A stretch of DNA of 24,222 bases from JAHIVN01 sp018816645 (GCA_043816305.1 JBDRHZ010000045.1:1-24222); one strand, 5' to 3'. Counted from the stretch's first letter, positions 7,855 to 16,267 are shown. Notes: generated from the sequence alone by a model not told the origin. Numbers and translations are program-made.

Positions 7855-9221
7855 AAAAGAATATTGTCTTTATAACAATTGACTGCCTCAGAAATGACAG
7901 CCTTGGAGTCAATAACAAGGATGTAAGTACCCCATTTCTGGATAGCATGATAAGAAAAGGGGTATACTTTCCAAACGCTATAACCGCAAGTCCTTGGAGC
8001 GGGGGTGCCGGACCAAGTATTTTCACAGGAACATATCCTTTACAGTTCGGTGGTGAGCTCTCTATCAAAAACCGAGGCAAATCATTTGTAGAAGTTTTTA
8101 AGGAAAATGGTTTCACAACTATTGGCATCCACTCCAATCCTTTTTTCACAGCAGACAAGCAATTTGATAAAGGCTTTGATTATTTCTATGATTGGTACAG
8201 CTCAAATATAGATGCGATTTATACGGTAAGCTCGAGATCACAGCTCTTTTCCAAACTTAAACTACTCCTCACAAAAACAAAGATTTTACAGCCATTCTTG
8301 GGAGTTGTAAAAAAAGTACTGAAAAAAGCCTCTATAGTAAAGCCAACGAACTATGCTGGAGTAGAAGTAATAAACCAAATTTGTAAAAACGCGATTTCGT
8401 TCTTCCGCAAGAAAAAGCAAAAGGCTCCAACATTTCTATGGCTACACTATATGGATGCACACGAACCTATTACTATACCAGAATCATTTCAGAGCCCCCA
8501 GATAAGAGAGAAAGTGTCTCGACTAAACGCAATTTATAGAAATCCAAAGATTGAGAAATCAGAGGAAGACAAGAAAAATCTGAAGCGGCTTTATCATGAT
8601 AGCATAGGTTTTCTTGATACAAAGTTAAAAGAAATATTCGATTACATTGACTCTATAATCGAGGGAGAAATAATTTATGTGATCACAGCAGATCATGGCC
8701 AATCATTCGGAGAGAATGGGCATTTTGGTCACGGAATTCTTCACTCAAAAGAACTTCTAAACGTTCCCCTTATCATATACTCGAAAAATTTGGGGCAGGA
8801 AAGAAAATATGAAAACTTCGTTCCGCTACAAGCGATCGGGAATGTGATGCTTGAACTTGCACAATGCAGTAGTTCGATCGGAAGTTTATCCCCCTTCCTG
8901 AGTCGGCAGCTTGAGTTCACTTCACCAAAACATGTGATCTCAGAGGAAGGAAGGTCCACAGAAAAAGACTTCATGGACAAGAAAGGCTATCGCATCAAGT
9001 GGGATCTAAGAAGTTTTGGTATAGCGAAAGACAACTATATTTACTCTTATTATTCACAGACAAAGAAAGAAAGGCTTTTTGATACTGCTGCTGAGAACTA
9101 TATACCAAAAGGAATAAATTATGAAAAAAGATTACCAATATTCAGAAAGATATTAAAACAACATTTGAGAGATAATCATTCAAGACAGAACAACAGTGTA
9201 GTGGACAATATTAGTATCTAA
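7851..9221 (+). CDS. Cytosolic sulfatase-like hydrolase/transferase (alkaline phosphatase superfamily), Ser nucleophile position
   Basis: A 456-residue protein with no signal peptide or membrane segment: the first metal-binding strand (FITIDCLRND, Asp11) begins right at the N-terminus. The second metal motif is ITADHGQSFGENGHFGHG (Asp281, His282, His294), and a MDAHEP motif (Asp202, His204) sits in between. At the nucleophile position, nine residues before the TG of PSIFTG, is Ser50 (PWSGGAGPS), not the Cys of formylglycine sulfatases. It is therefore unlikely to be a standard sulfatase. Superfamily relatives with Thr/Ser act as phosphodiesterases, phosphomutases or phosphoglycerol/phosphoethanolamine transferases. 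It overlaps the flippase by 4 bases and precedes a paralogue by 17 bp, suggesting action on a cytosolic glycan precursor. The C-terminus, VVDNISI, resembles that of the next protein. Substrate unknown. Confidence 0.85.
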   Translation: MKKNIVFITIDCLRNDSLGVNNKDVSTPFLDSMIRKGVYFPNAITASPWSGGAGPSIFTGTYPLQFGGELSIKNRGKSFVEVFKENGFTTIGIHSNPFFTADKQFDKGFDYFYDWYSSNIDAIYTVSSRSQLFSKLKLLLTKTKILQPFLGVVKKVLKKASIVKPTNYAGVEVINQICKNAISFFRKKKQKAPTFLWLHYMDAHEPITIPESFQSPQIREKVSRLNAIYRNPKIEKSEEDKKNLKRLYHDSIGFLDTKLKEIFDYIDSIIEGEIIYVITADHGQSFGENGHFGHGILHSKELLNVPLIIYSKNLGQERKYENFVPLQAIGNVMLELAQCSSSIGSLSPFLSRQLEFTSPKHVISEEGRSTEKDFMDKKGYRIKWDLRSFGIAKDNYIYSYYSQTKKERLFDTAAENYIPKGINYEKRLPIFRKILKQHLRDNHSRQNNSVVDNISI

Positions 9222-9223
9222 GA

Positions 9224-9229
9224 TAGTAT
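9224..9229 (+). promoter_or_regulatory. Weak -10-like element before second sulfatase-like gene
   Basis: TAGTAT (4 of 6 to consensus) ends 9 nt before ATG 9239, at the same distance as the stronger element before the flippase. No -35 is evident. It may be chance in AT-rich DNA, and the gene could simply be co-transcribed from upstream. Confidence 0.2.
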
Positions 9230-9238
9230 TAAAGATCG

Positions 9239-10402
9239 ATGGGAAATATCATTTTAATAGTAGCAGACTGCCTAAGAGCCGACCATGCTTACGATCCAAA
9301 GGTTATGCCTTTCCTAAACAGCCTCAAAGAAACGAACAGTTTCTCAGAAAAAGCTTATGCAAATGCGGCAAGCACACATTTCGCTATGCCAACCCTGATG
9401 ACTGGAATTTTACCTTTTGAGATCTCTGATCAACCTAGGATAACCTCCAGACTCTTGAATTATTACCTCCCCAAGATTTTCAAATCATTAGGATACCAAA
9501 CAATTGGGATCACTACCAATGTTGTCACTTCACGAGTTTTCGGCTACAACCAATACTTTGATTATTTCGAAGATTTCTGGTCGAAAACCAACCAGCTTAA
9601 CGAGATAAGGAAAAAGATCCTCCAATTCTTTCCGTATCAAATTCGAAAACGAATTCTCAATCCTTTATTGACAAGGTTGGGTAGAGTTATCACAACTCCT
9701 GAAAAGATAAAAGCTGGACTTAGGGGGGAAAGAATCCTTTCTACCCTGAAGGGATATCCACTAAAAAGCATACCAGGAAATTTTATTTTCCTGCACTTTA
9801 TGGAGCCACACTCCCCCTATGTCAATGATAAAGCTGGAATTTCTATGAAGCTAGTAAATAGTATAAATCGGAAATTAAATAGAAACAAACTCACTCTTAG
9901 TAAACATAAATTAACAGATAAGGATATAAAGACGCTCAAAACTCTTTATAAATATGAATGTAAAGAATTTGACATAGTGCTTAAAGATATATTCGATTAC
10001 TTGAAGAGTAAGATAAATTGGAAAGACGCAAAGGTTGTCATAACAGCAGATCACGGAGAAGCATTCAATGAGACGGGCTACCTCGAACACCCATATAAAT
10101 ATGTGGACAATCTTCATCATGTCAAAGTCCCTCTCGTAACAATAAACATTCCTCTGATAAAAAGTGAGGAATACTGGACAACAGATATATACAAGACACT
10201 ATCTCCTTCAGGGAACAAAAAAATAAGTACATACCCCATCTGCGTTTGTTACGACAACACTAGGAAGCTTAGCAAGGATTTGATAAACCAATATAAGCCA
10301 GTGGGATATTTTGATCTAGAGAAATTTATAAAGATCAGTTCGGTCGATAATCTACCCTACCATAGTAGAAAACCTGACTTAGTCGATAGCTTATCAATTT
10401 AA
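9239..10402 (+). CDS. Cytosolic sulfatase-like protein (alkaline phosphatase superfamily), Thr nucleophile position
   Basis: A 387-residue soluble protein without export signal, paralogous in fold to the preceding gene. Metal-binding motifs are LIVADCLRAD at the N-terminus (Asp10), HFMEPHSPY (His186, His191) and ITADHGEAFNETGYLEH (Asp271, His272, His284). The nucleophile position, nine residues before the TG of PTLMTG, is Thr46 (ASTHFAM), as in lipoteichoic acid synthase-type or phosphoethanolamine transferase-type enzymes rather than Cys/formylglycine sulfatases. Unlike those transferases it has no membrane domain. It lies 17 bp after its neighbour, so the two likely form one operon with the flippase and may act in sequence or as a complex. 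Both end in a related tail (here LVDSLSI). No Shine-Dalgarno sequence is seen. The reaction (phosphate or sulfate ester transfer/hydrolysis) cannot be fixed from sequence. Confidence 0.83.
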   Translation: MGNIILIVADCLRADHAYDPKVMPFLNSLKETNSFSEKAYANAASTHFAMPTLMTGILPFEISDQPRITSRLLNYYLPKIFKSLGYQTIGITTNVVTSRVFGYNQYFDYFEDFWSKTNQLNEIRKKILQFFPYQIRKRILNPLLTRLGRVITTPEKIKAGLRGERILSTLKGYPLKSIPGNFIFLHFMEPHSPYVNDKAGISMKLVNSINRKLNRNKLTLSKHKLTDKDIKTLKTLYKYECKEFDIVLKDIFDYLKSKINWKDAKVVITADHGEAFNETGYLEHPYKYVDNLHHVKVPLVTINIPLIKSEEYWTTDIYKTLSPSGNKKISTYPICVCYDNTRKLSKDLINQYKPVGYFDLEKFIKISSVDNLPYHSRKPDLVDSLSI

Positions 10403-10483
10403 CTATATACTTTCTTCATACTCCTTTTCGCTTCTTAACAAAGTTTCTCGCATCTGCTATATTATTGAAAATATTTAAAATCT

Positions 10484-10489
10484 TATTAA
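10484..10489 (+). promoter_or_regulatory. -10-like element before the propeller protein gene
   Basis: TATTAA (4 of 6) ends 6 nt before ATG 10496, so an RNA starting at the usual distance would begin at or next to the start codon. TTGAAA at 10465-10470 resembles a -35 but is only 13 nt away, too short for a standard promoter. The 93-bp gap shows no terminator hairpin for the gene before. Confidence 0.25.
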
Positions 10490-10495
10490 CAAAAG

Positions 10496-12433
10496 ATGAA
10501 AAAAAACATACCAGTATCTCTTGTACTTGTAATCCTCTTCGTTGGTTCCCTCTGGCTCTCCTTAAATAAACACAGTAAACTCATAGACGCTGTCTCTGCA
10601 GAGAATGATATTGTTGGATACACCATAGAGCGAACAGATGCGTCGGGGAATTGGAAACTCGTATCTAACACAAGCTTCAAGACCGATTTTTCTAAGCAGA
10701 GATTTACACTTGAGAATGTCTCTGCCTCTCTTCGTATGAGATTTTATCAAGAAGGAACTCCCTATGCTGGAATCGACAGTATTCAACTATTTGCAGATAA
10801 CAAGCGAATCGATCCCAATAGTGCTGTTTATTCTGATTCGTCCTACAACGTTCTTCCTGATATTCTTGAGAATGACCTCAATGTTATCGACTCTCACGAA
10901 AGGTATATCGAAGTAGAATGGTTCATTCCAAAGACCTCGCTTGTCGAGGTTTATCTTAATGCGAATGAATACGATTACGGCTTTCCAATAAGGATGCCAC
11001 AAGAGGGGAGATTCTCTTTAGAGAATGTTTCCCAGGGTAGTCTGAATGTTGATGGATACATCAACGAGATAGATGGGCAAGACGCGGATTTAGAATATCT
11101 TTTCCAGCCATCCTCTGGTCATCCGGACGGGACTACTTTTACCTATGTACTTCAGGACAATGACTATTATTACTTTGCTTTCGATATCACTGCTGATAAT
11201 ACAAATGAGGAAGGAAAGGACTGGATAGAACTTGAAGCAAAAAGTACTGATGGAGAAATCAAAAAATTCAGGGTTGATGATTATTCACCTGATTACGGTA
11301 AGTGTAGCTTTGGAACTACTTCAAGGGTTTCTTACAAACACCAGACTTGTGAGCTAAGAATTCCTAAAAGTGAAATGCCTTCCATTTCGAAATTCACAGT
11401 AAGATACTATGGCACACTCGCAATAACATACATTTTCCAAGCTCTTAGGGGTACTGACAATGGCGTTTATACAAGACGCAAGGTAACCGCTACCCAGACT
11501 TGGAATAGTTGGCAAAAAAGTGGTCAGACGAAGGGTGCTGTTGCAATATACAAAACCTATATTAATCCCTACTACTATGTTTATGAGGCAATAAGAGGAA
11601 GTGATAATGGTGTCTATACAAGATATACAACGGATGGTTCGGTTTGGTCTTCTTGGAACAAATCCGGTTCAACGAAAGGAAATATAACAATGACAAGCGG
11701 AAGTGTTGGGGGACTAAAACTTTTTCAAGCTGCTCGAGGCCTAAATAACAAAGTATATACAAGATATACGACAAATGGAACTTCTTGGAGTAATTGGTCA
11801 CAAAGCGGAACAACTTTGAGTGATGTGAGCATGACAACTATCACTTTTGGGCTAACAAGAGTATACCAAGCAATAAGAGGGGGTGATAACAGTATCTATG
11901 TCCGATATACGACCAATGGAACAACCTGGACAAGCTGGAAGAATCTAGGTGGACAAACACAGGATGATGTTACAATCTTGGCCTTCGATACGGCAGGAGA
12001 TGATGATCTATACATTTCTGTTAGGGGAGTTGATAATTATGTTTATACAAAGAAATCTGAGGATGGTAGTTCCTGGAGTTCGTGGCAGAAATCAGGCAAA
12101 ACACTAGGAAAGGTGGCATTGGCAGACGTTTTCTTCTCAGGAGATGGAGACAGATTTTATGAAGTTGTAAGAGGAACCGATAACAAGATTTACACCAGAT
12201 ACACTGCAGACGGTGTTACTTGGACCGACTGGTCAAAGGTAAGTGGTAGTACAGTTGACGACCCTGGAGTATACCATGAACCTGCCAATCACGATCTGTA
12301 CATAAATGTTCGAGGAACAGATAACGGAGCTTATACACAATATTATGACAACGGAGCTACCTGGGTAGATCTTGGCAAAGTAGGATCAACACTTGATGCC
12401 ATAACCATGGATTACACTTATGTATCGCCCTAA
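10496..12433 (+). CDS. Secreted beta-rich protein with CBM9-like region and C-terminal seven-bladed propeller
   Basis: A 645-residue exported protein. Residues 1-35 form a signal peptide (cleavage likely after AVSA). Residues about 36-185 are a beta-rich region I do not recognise. Residues about 186-300 (DGYINEIDGQDADLEYLF, later DNDYYYFAFDI and DWIELEAKS) resemble CBM9/DOMON-type carbohydrate-binding sandwiches; Cys270 and Cys285 could form a disulfide. This assignment is tentative. From about residue 309 to the end there are seven copies of an RGxDNxxYTR strand alternating with WxxW strands. The last WVDL strand appears to complete the first blade, a velcro closure. No catalytic motif was found, so it is probably a binding or adhesion protein. 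It follows the flippase/sulfatase-like operon and is convergent with the next gene. Its propeller is related to, but much more divergent than, that of the protease at 1834. Confidence 0.87.
   Translation: MKKNIPVSLVLVILFVGSLWLSLNKHSKLIDAVSAENDIVGYTIERTDASGNWKLVSNTSFKTDFSKQRFTLENVSASLRMRFYQEGTPYAGIDSIQLFADNKRIDPNSAVYSDSSYNVLPDILENDLNVIDSHERYIEVEWFIPKTSLVEVYLNANEYDYGFPIRMPQEGRFSLENVSQGSLNVDGYINEIDGQDADLEYLFQPSSGHPDGTTFTYVLQDNDYYYFAFDITADNTNEEGKDWIELEAKSTDGEIKKFRVDDYSPDYGKCSFGTTSRVSYKHQTCELRIPKSEMPSISKFTVRYYGTLAITYIFQALRGTDNGVYTRRKVTATQTWNSWQKSGQTKGAVAIYKTYINPYYYVYEAIRGSDNGVYTRYTTDGSVWSSWNKSGSTKGNITMTSGSVGGLKLFQAARGLNNKVYTRYTTNGTSWSNWSQSGTTLSDVSMTTITFGLTRVYQAIRGGDNSIYVRYTTNGTTWTSWKNLGGQTQDDVTILAFDTAGDDDLYISVRGVDNYVYTKKSEDGSSWSSWQKSGKTLGKVALADVFFSGDGDRFYEVVRGTDNKIYTRYTADGVTWTDWSKVSGSTVDDPGVYHEPANHDLYINVRGTDNGAYTQYYDNGATWVDLGKVGSTLDAITMDYTYVSP
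11420..12430 (+). repeat. Seven divergent propeller-blade repeats
   Basis: The seven RG motifs are ALRGTDNGVY, AIRGSDNGVY, AARGLNNKVY, AIRGGDNSIY, SVRGVDNYVY, VVRGTDNKIY and NVRGTDNGAY (residues 317-613), spaced about 47-50 residues apart with WxxW strands between. The register is shifted from that in the protease: this array starts in mid-blade and ends with the WxxL strand, as in propellers closed by joining their N- and C-terminal strands. Confidence 0.83.
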
Positions 12434-12492
12434 AGACCAGAAATAGAAAGAATAGCTATCTCGTTTTAAAAAATTTGACGTGCTCTATCAGT

Positions 12493-14163
12493 CTACTCAA
12501 ACGATACCTGATATATCTCGACTCCAAGGTCACTTGAGTATGGTATAGACTGAATGTTGATTTCTTCGTTAACTAGTTTCAGGTTCCGAGCAATTTGGAA
12601 ATAGGTGTTTTTATGATCAGGCCATTCAACCAAATAGATCTCAAATCCAGCTTCATAAACAGAATTTAAGACACTTCCAAGCTTCTCATATGAATCCCTT
12701 TTGGGCAGATCAACATCCTCAAACATAGCTTTATAATAAGCGAATCCTTCGATGTTCGTTGGTTTCAAAACTTTGAAGTCAACAAAAGTTTTGCTAAGTA
12801 CATCTGTAACAATGATACCATCTGGATTCACTTCTCGGAGATACTTATATAGCTCATACCTGTCCTCTTTACCAATTTGCGCCTTTTGTATAGCCGCATA
12901 ACCGTCAAAAGATAAATATAGACTCCATGTTAAGTGCAAAGTAACCAATAATACGGCTAGTACTTTTTTTATCCTCCCACTAATTAGTGTAAATAAAACA
13001 GCAGAAAGACAAGAAAGAAAAGCAAAAACGGCTATCCAGTATCTACTATAAAATGCAATAGAAGACCTGTGGATCCAGCCCCAATGGTATGCCGAGCCTT
13101 CAAAATAAACAAGAAAAACACTAGTAGCGCCTAATGCTAGCATCCAACCCGGAAGAGTCTTTCGGATGCGAGCAAAGAAAAGAACTAATAATAGACAAAG
13201 CGTTATATTCACTGCTGGTGCAATTCTAAAACTATAAAGGAAATAGTTATTTAGAATCCACTGGGTACCTTTAACAACACCTAACCCCCTAAAGGGCTGT
13301 CTAACCAGAGGAAACCTGTCAAATATCTTTTCGATTGCTCCGGCGTCTTTATCCTGTATAGTTGTAGAGGTACTTTTCACCTGACTTGTATAACCTATGG
13401 AAAAAGGGTCACCATACACCTTATTGTTTAAATACAAAAATGGCAGAAGAAAAGCAAAAATAAAAATAAATCCGCTTAATACTATTATCTTTGCCTTCCT
13501 GACACTGCTATATTTTAAAAAGAATACTAAACTCGAAATAATCACAAAAACGGCATATTCATTTCTAACCCATACAGAGAACATCAAAAGGACCAATCCA
13601 AAGATAAAGGATTTTAAATTCCCTAGTTTCATTACATACTTGTAAATGTAATAAATCCCAGCGATAAAAAATGAAAAGGCAATAATATTCCCGTACAAAT
13701 AATTGTTCCAAAATATAAAGGGGAATGAAAAAAGATAGAAGAAAACTCCTAGCATAGCATATTTCCGCTCGAAATCTAAAACAAGAAGCTTATATAAGTA
13801 TAATGCCCCAATTATTCCAAGAAAAGAAAAAATGATAAATATACCCTGATAACCGAAGATAACACCAAGGGACGCGACTACAATCGTACCATAGGCCACT
13901 TTAGGCACATAATAGCCGCCCTCCATTCCTATTGCGTCCGGCTTAAAATATAGCGGATCGATATCTGGAATTTCGAATGCCTTCTTTTTAAAGCTCCCCG
14001 TCTCCAAGAGATTCTTTGCAAATATTGCTACTTCACTTTCACTACTAAATACAAACCAGTTATTACTTTTCAGCACTATGAAGTTTGACAACAAGAAAGA
14101 AAATGTGAAAATAAAAAACAATATAAGTTTTTCCTTATTCAGGCCGAACAATGTTTTCATCAT
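12493..14163 (-). CDS. GT-C type polytopic membrane glycosyltransferase
   Basis: A 556-residue protein with a hydrophobic first helix (about 14-31), a large first extracytoplasmic loop with acidic residues (SSESEVAIFAKNLLETG), roughly ten further membrane segments and a soluble C-terminal tail of about 130 residues. Two motifs shared with the neighbour at 14205 mark them as related GT-C enzymes: YLNNKVYGDPFSIGY, and W-G-W followed by SRYWIAVFAFL near the end of the membrane part. Such proteins usually use polyprenyl-phosphate sugars and act on the outer face. The double ATG (MMK) leaves the exact start ambiguous by one codon. A clean extended -10 lies 25 nt upstream, so it has its own promoter although the gene before is on the same strand 41 bp away. 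It is convergent with the propeller gene. Acceptor and sugar unknown. Confidence 0.75.
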   Translation of the reverse strand: MMKTLFGLNKEKLILFFIFTFSFLLSNFIVLKSNNWFVFSSESEVAIFAKNLLETGSFKKKAFEIPDIDPLYFKPDAIGMEGGYYVPKVAYGTIVVASLGVIFGYQGIFIIFSFLGIIGALYLYKLLVLDFERKYAMLGVFFYLFSFPFIFWNNYLYGNIIAFSFFIAGIYYIYKYVMKLGNLKSFIFGLVLLMFSVWVRNEYAVFVIISSLVFFLKYSSVRKAKIIVLSGFIFIFAFLLPFLYLNNKVYGDPFSIGYTSQVKSTSTTIQDKDAGAIEKIFDRFPLVRQPFRGLGVVKGTQWILNNYFLYSFRIAPAVNITLCLLLVLFFARIRKTLPGWMLALGATSVFLVYFEGSAYHWGWIHRSSIAFYSRYWIAVFAFLSCLSAVLFTLISGRIKKVLAVLLVTLHLTWSLYLSFDGYAAIQKAQIGKEDRYELYKYLREVNPDGIIVTDVLSKTFVDFKVLKPTNIEGFAYYKAMFEDVDLPKRDSYEKLGSVLNSVYEAGFEIYLVEWPDHKNTYFQIARNLKLVNEEINIQSIPYSSDLGVEIYQVSFE

Positions 14164-14188
14164 AGCAATAATCAGTAATTATTTTATC

Positions 14189-14197
14189 ATTATACCA
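14189..14197 (-). promoter_or_regulatory. Extended -10 element upstream of the 12493-14163 gene
   Basis: Read on the minus strand this is TGGTATAAT, a perfect extended -10, ending 25 nt before the first ATG at 14163. No good -35 is seen, which extended -10 promoters can dispense with. The predicted leader is about 18-20 nt and holds no Shine-Dalgarno sequence. Confidence 0.4.
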
Positions 14198-14204
14198 AAC
14201 AACT

Positions 14205-15989
14205 TCATTTGGTTCTTTTAATCCTGTTATCGGCAAAAAAAACAGGTTCAGTGGAGTTAATTAGAATAGTCATAGAAGAAAATCTCCTTTTCGTCCTAAA
14301 ACTTCCATTTTCCTTGATGGGCCCAACTTCACCAATCCAATCAGAAACACACTGCTCATCCTGACACTTTATTAGGATTCTCTGGTATTTTTCCATCCCT
14401 ATCTGACCAATACGCTCTCCATACACAGACTTACCCTTGTAATCAATCATAACATTCAAAGAAAAAACACTTTTCCGATTTGTACTATTTGGAATTATAT
14501 GAATGTACAGAGAATCCTCATCTATCGGTTGAATACGAATTACCGGTTCCGTCTTTCCCGAGATAAGAAAGATAAGACTATATCTTCCCCTATAACTTTC
14601 TCTCAGATTATGTTTGTATTCTTTAAACGAACTCGATTCTTTCAGTAATAACTCATGATATCTAAACATATCAAACGGAGTCCACTGGACCTCCTCAGAA
14701 ACTCCTGCCATATAGTTATCCCTTGGAAATAATTCTGTCAGAGTATTTGTCGGAGTAAATCTATATAGAAGAGTTAAACCACTGGAGTATAAGGTTAAAA
14801 TACCAAGAATTATATACATACATATACGTAACCACAGCTTGGCCTTCACCATAATTTTATCTATTAAAAATGCTGCTCCAACTGAAGTAAACGGCATCAG
14901 AACTATAAAAAACCTTTGTCCGAGGCCCGCGCCACCATACCATATCGGCCAAAAAGAATATATTAGAACTACTAAGACAATTGGAAGTAATGTATACGTA
15001 AATCTAATCAATTTAGCCTTTACATAAAATAACAATGAAATTATTGATATTAACATCAAAGGTGAATATACAAACCAGCCGCGGAAATTAGAAAAAAGAA
15101 GGTCGAAAAGATAGAACTCATCAAATCTAAACTGCGTGGATCCCAAAACAGCATAGCCATTCGCAAAAGGGTTTCCAAATGTCACATAGTTAAACAGCAA
15201 AAAAAACAAAAAAAGGGGGAGTGCCCCTATTCCTATATATATGCCCTGTTTTATATAAATACCAAGATTCTTCTTTTGAGATAAGGTCAAATAGAGAATT
15301 AAAGCTATAACAATGAACACATTTGTAGGCCGTACAATTGTTATTATTCCAGAAACGACACCAACCCCTATAAGCACAAGCCATCTTCTTTTCACTGCCA
15401 CTCTTTCCCTTGCAAGTAACAATATTAGGTACAGCAATACATTTGCTCCAAACAGATCATATGCATGTGAAACAGCCGGTGTCTCGAAAACATAATGCCA
15501 CGCATATGTTGAAAGGAATGAGGTCGCTATTGCAATAACTGAAGATGACTTTGAGAAGTTCAGAATCCTCAGGGCTTTATATAAAGCTAGTAGTCCTATT
15601 ACTGTATATGTCACCGAGGCCGAGAGAATCGCCAGCCCTTCAGCAAGGGAATGCCCATTATAACCCTTATAATAATCATCGTATTTGGTTCCAGAATCAA
15701 AGAAGCTAGCAACTCCCATGAACGGTCCCCAAACGACTGAATTCCCCGGTAAATATCTAGTTACATATTTACCATTTAATTCCCATAACCCATGCATAGA
15801 ATATTCATAGTAATCTGGTTTCACATCTGCAACAAGCTGTCCATTTGATACGATCTGCTTTCCAGTATGATAATAACCCCATCCATCTCCCCAAACAAAG
15901 GGAGAGCCGTCAAGCAAGGTAGCCACTATGACAATTAAGATGAATATAATAAGGACAAAGTTTTTCCTGATCAGCTGAAATATCTTCAT
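14205..15989 (-). CDS. GT-C type polytopic membrane glycosyltransferase
   Basis: A 594-residue protein with a first helix at about 10-26 followed by a loop containing DGSPFVWGDGWGYYHTGK (Asp27, Asp35); an acidic residue here is the usual catalytic base in GT-C folds. About ten more membrane segments follow. Then come the motifs FNYVTFGNPFANGY and YGGAGLGQRFFIVLMPF, which match a common GT-C pattern (G-G-x-G-x-R before a late helix), and a soluble C-terminal domain of about 150 residues rich in beta strand. The expected role is sugar transfer from a lipid-phosphate donor outside the membrane. It is transcribed from its own region: TATGAT lies 13 nt before ATG 15989 on the minus strand. The stop is TGA. 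The next gene down begins 41 bp later and looks like a distant paralogue, so the two may add successive sugars. Confidence 0.77.
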   Translation of the reverse strand: MKIFQLIRKNFVLIIFILIVIVATLLDGSPFVWGDGWGYYHTGKQIVSNGQLVADVKPDYYEYSMHGLWELNGKYVTRYLPGNSVVWGPFMGVASFFDSGTKYDDYYKGYNGHSLAEGLAILSASVTYTVIGLLALYKALRILNFSKSSSVIAIATSFLSTYAWHYVFETPAVSHAYDLFGANVLLYLILLLARERVAVKRRWLVLIGVGVVSGIITIVRPTNVFIVIALILYLTLSQKKNLGIYIKQGIYIGIGALPLFLFFLLFNYVTFGNPFANGYAVLGSTQFRFDEFYLFDLLFSNFRGWFVYSPLMLISIISLLFYVKAKLIRFTYTLLPIVLVVLIYSFWPIWYGGAGLGQRFFIVLMPFTSVGAAFLIDKIMVKAKLWLRICMYIILGILTLYSSGLTLLYRFTPTNTLTELFPRDNYMAGVSEEVQWTPFDMFRYHELLLKESSSFKEYKHNLRESYRGRYSLIFLISGKTEPVIRIQPIDEDSLYIHIIPNSTNRKSVFSLNVMIDYKGKSVYGERIGQIGMEKYQRILIKCQDEQCVSDWIGEVGPIKENGSFRTKRRFSSMTILINSTEPVFFADNRIKRTK

Positions 15990-16002
15990 TTAGAAAGTTA
16001 CT

Positions 16003-16008
16003 ATCATA
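16003..16008 (-). promoter_or_regulatory. -10-like element before the 14205-15989 gene
   Basis: On the minus strand TATGAT (5 of 6) ends 13 nt before the ATG, with a TG just upstream but one base out of the ideal extended -10 spacing. A second minus-strand TATAAT lies at 16041-16046. The predicted leader lacks a Shine-Dalgarno sequence. Confidence 0.3.
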
Positions 16009-16150
16009 AACAGATTTAGACTTACATTCACTTTGACTAGATTATACTCAAATATAGCCAAATAATAAATCCACAACATCTTTACTGCCAACCAGTTGTA
16101 CTCACTCGATTCACCCTGGATAAGTAACTTTACTACATTCCACCCCTAAT

Positions 16151-16205
16151 AATAATCCCGGAAGTTGTTGGGTAATTTCGTTACATAGAAATTTAAGGGA
16201 TTATT
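16151..16205. other. Imperfect hairpin in the 278-bp gap between two GT-C genes
   Basis: The arms AATAATCCC (16151-16159) and GGGATTATT (16197-16205) are a perfect 9-bp inverted repeat. Nested inside is a second stem, AATTTC (16174-16179) and GAAATT (16188-16193). On the + strand the outer stem is followed by a T-rich run, but no + strand gene precedes it. On the minus strand it lies 63 bp past the stop of the 16268 gene without a U-tract. It could be a transcription end, an RNA element or a protein site. The rest of 15990-16267 holds only the promoter-like elements for the next gene. Confidence 0.3.
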
Positions 16206-16267
16206 TTTGTTTATTTTCTGTCTATTCTTTGTACAAAAAGTTCATTTCTCACCCAAAGTAACCGTTC

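Noticed and set aside
7851..10402. Calling both soluble paralogues ordinary arylsulfatases
   Set aside because: They lack the Cys-x-Pro-Ser-Arg motif; the nucleophile positions are Ser and Thr, and neither protein is exported.
12434..12492. Bidirectional terminator between the convergent propeller and GT-C genes
   Set aside because: The gap contains TTTTAAAA-type sequence but no GC-containing stem-loop that could act as an intrinsic terminator.
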